DNA from: Stichopus chloronotus | Taxonomy: Eukaryota > Echinodermata > Holothuroidea > Aspidochirotida > Stichopodidae | NCBI GenBank assembly: GCA_021234535.1 | Contig: CM037850.1 | Coordinates: forward strand, 558,001-622,000 | Length of the DNA stretch: 64,000 bases | Direction: 5' to 3' | Part shown: piece by piece, positions 63,329 to 64,000 of the stretch | Layout: each line of letters opens with the position of its first letter | How positions within the stretch are numbered: position 1 is the first letter of the stretch | Translations under genes and position numbers: made by a program | Notes under the pieces: model-generated | The model's input: the letters and a program-made list of their open reading frames with translations, nothing else | Told to the model about the DNA's origin: nothing | Databases searched by the model: none

Positions 63329-64000
63329 CTGCTTGGAAGAAAAAGATGGATGAAAAAGAAATACACATTTTACAGAACCAATGATGCAGATGCACCATTC
63401 CCCAGGCTAATACCAAAACTGCACAAGCCATCTTTATCATGTTACAACTATCAGTTTGCAGTACAATTAGTCAAATTTCATCTAGATGCTAAAGTTACTC
63501 TAGTAATAGCCCCAGGCATTTTGAGATTCATGATTTTTATTGAATTGACTGATACGTAACGCTTATTGGATTTTACATGTTGTAAAGGCAGTGAATACAC
63601 TATAGGCCTATTTATACATTTTCATGTGGACCCTGCTTGTCATTTTGAAGTTTATGATATTTGAGTCTGAAGAAATCTTTTAATGCTAGATGATTTGAAT
63701 GACATCAGAGGAACTATGCGACGCCTCTATTGAACATACGCAGGCCCGTAGCCAGGGGGGGTCGGAGCGTTCGAACGACCAACCCCAACTTGCAGGAGGT
63801 CCATTTTTCCAGCCCTGTGTGTGAAGGGTCCGCTATATAAAATATTTTTTATCTTGAAACATTGAGGCCATATTTCCGTTCACTTTTAGCAGGAAGATAA
63901 AACCTTTTGACTTGTGTCATAAAATGTATACAGGGCCAAACTGACCACAATATCTCATCACCACATACATATACTAATTACTATGTGGAGTGACGATAAG
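63329..64000. other. Upstream flank / probable 5' UTR intron of DNAH1
   Basis: The first coding exon begins after a pyrimidine-rich run and AG at 63330-63329 on the minus strand, so at least part of this stretch is probably an intron separating a noncoding first exon. I see no coding exon and no recognisable core promoter. A G-rich repeat-like patch sits at about 63742-63830. Confidence 0.5.
63742..63830. repeat. Possible interspersed-repeat end upstream of DNAH1
   Basis: GGCCCGTAGCCAGGGGGG followed by a CpG-rich CGTTCGAACGACC palindrome stands out from the AT-rich surroundings. From memory this wording recurs in marine invertebrate genomes; I cannot confirm it here. Confidence 0.35.

Overview
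The window holds most of one large eukaryotic protein-coding gene on the minus strand and no other gene I can support. The protein is an axonemal dynein heavy chain. The N-terminal motifs, the four P-loop regions, the stalk/microtubule-binding segment and the C-terminal region all match the DNAH1 family (inner-arm dynein heavy chain 1) rather than other DNAH paralogues. I assembled 69 coding exons from the ATG at 63321 down to 3095. Every intron is GT-AG and every exon-exon phase closes. After discounting four single-base insertions they encode 4,090 codons. DNAH1 proteins are about 4,200-4,300 residues, so roughly the last 110-120 residues and the stop codon should lie beyond the left edge.

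The base composition is AT-rich. Most introns are 0.2-1 kb and the largest is 3.65 kb. They hold many tandem repeats, tRNA-derived relics and TGACCT-type direct repeats. A metazoan with motile cilia or flagella is certain from the gene. A marine invertebrate, plausibly an echinoderm, is my guess from intron size and repeat flavour, with low confidence on the exact group.

Layout from 5' to 3' of the gene (high to low coordinates): 63329-64000 upstream or 5' UTR intron; exons 1-12 (63321-55535) N-terminal tail; exons 13-22 (54874-47344) rest of tail and linker; exons 23-26 AAA1; exons 27-32 AAA2; exons 33-36 AAA2-AAA3 linker with an acidic insert; exons 37-41 AAA3; exons 41-45 AAA4; exons 46-52 stalk coiled coils and microtubule-binding domain; exons 52-57 AAA5; exons 58-69 AAA6 and C-terminal domain; 1-3094 the next intron.

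Three things deserve a second look. First, four isolated +1 insertions (exons 20, 48 twice, 67) interrupt an otherwise well-conserved frame; sequence error is the simplest explanation. Second, tandem or near-tandem duplications repeatedly sit on splice junctions: the exon 51 donor (36-bp minisatellite, open in frame), the exon 57 acceptor (68-bp units), the exon 32 acceptor (copy 154 bp away) and the 3' part of exon 48 (copy 103 bp away). Third, a 36-nt in-phase candidate microexon lies between exons 35 and 36. I found no multi-gene system, defence locus or mobile-element gene.
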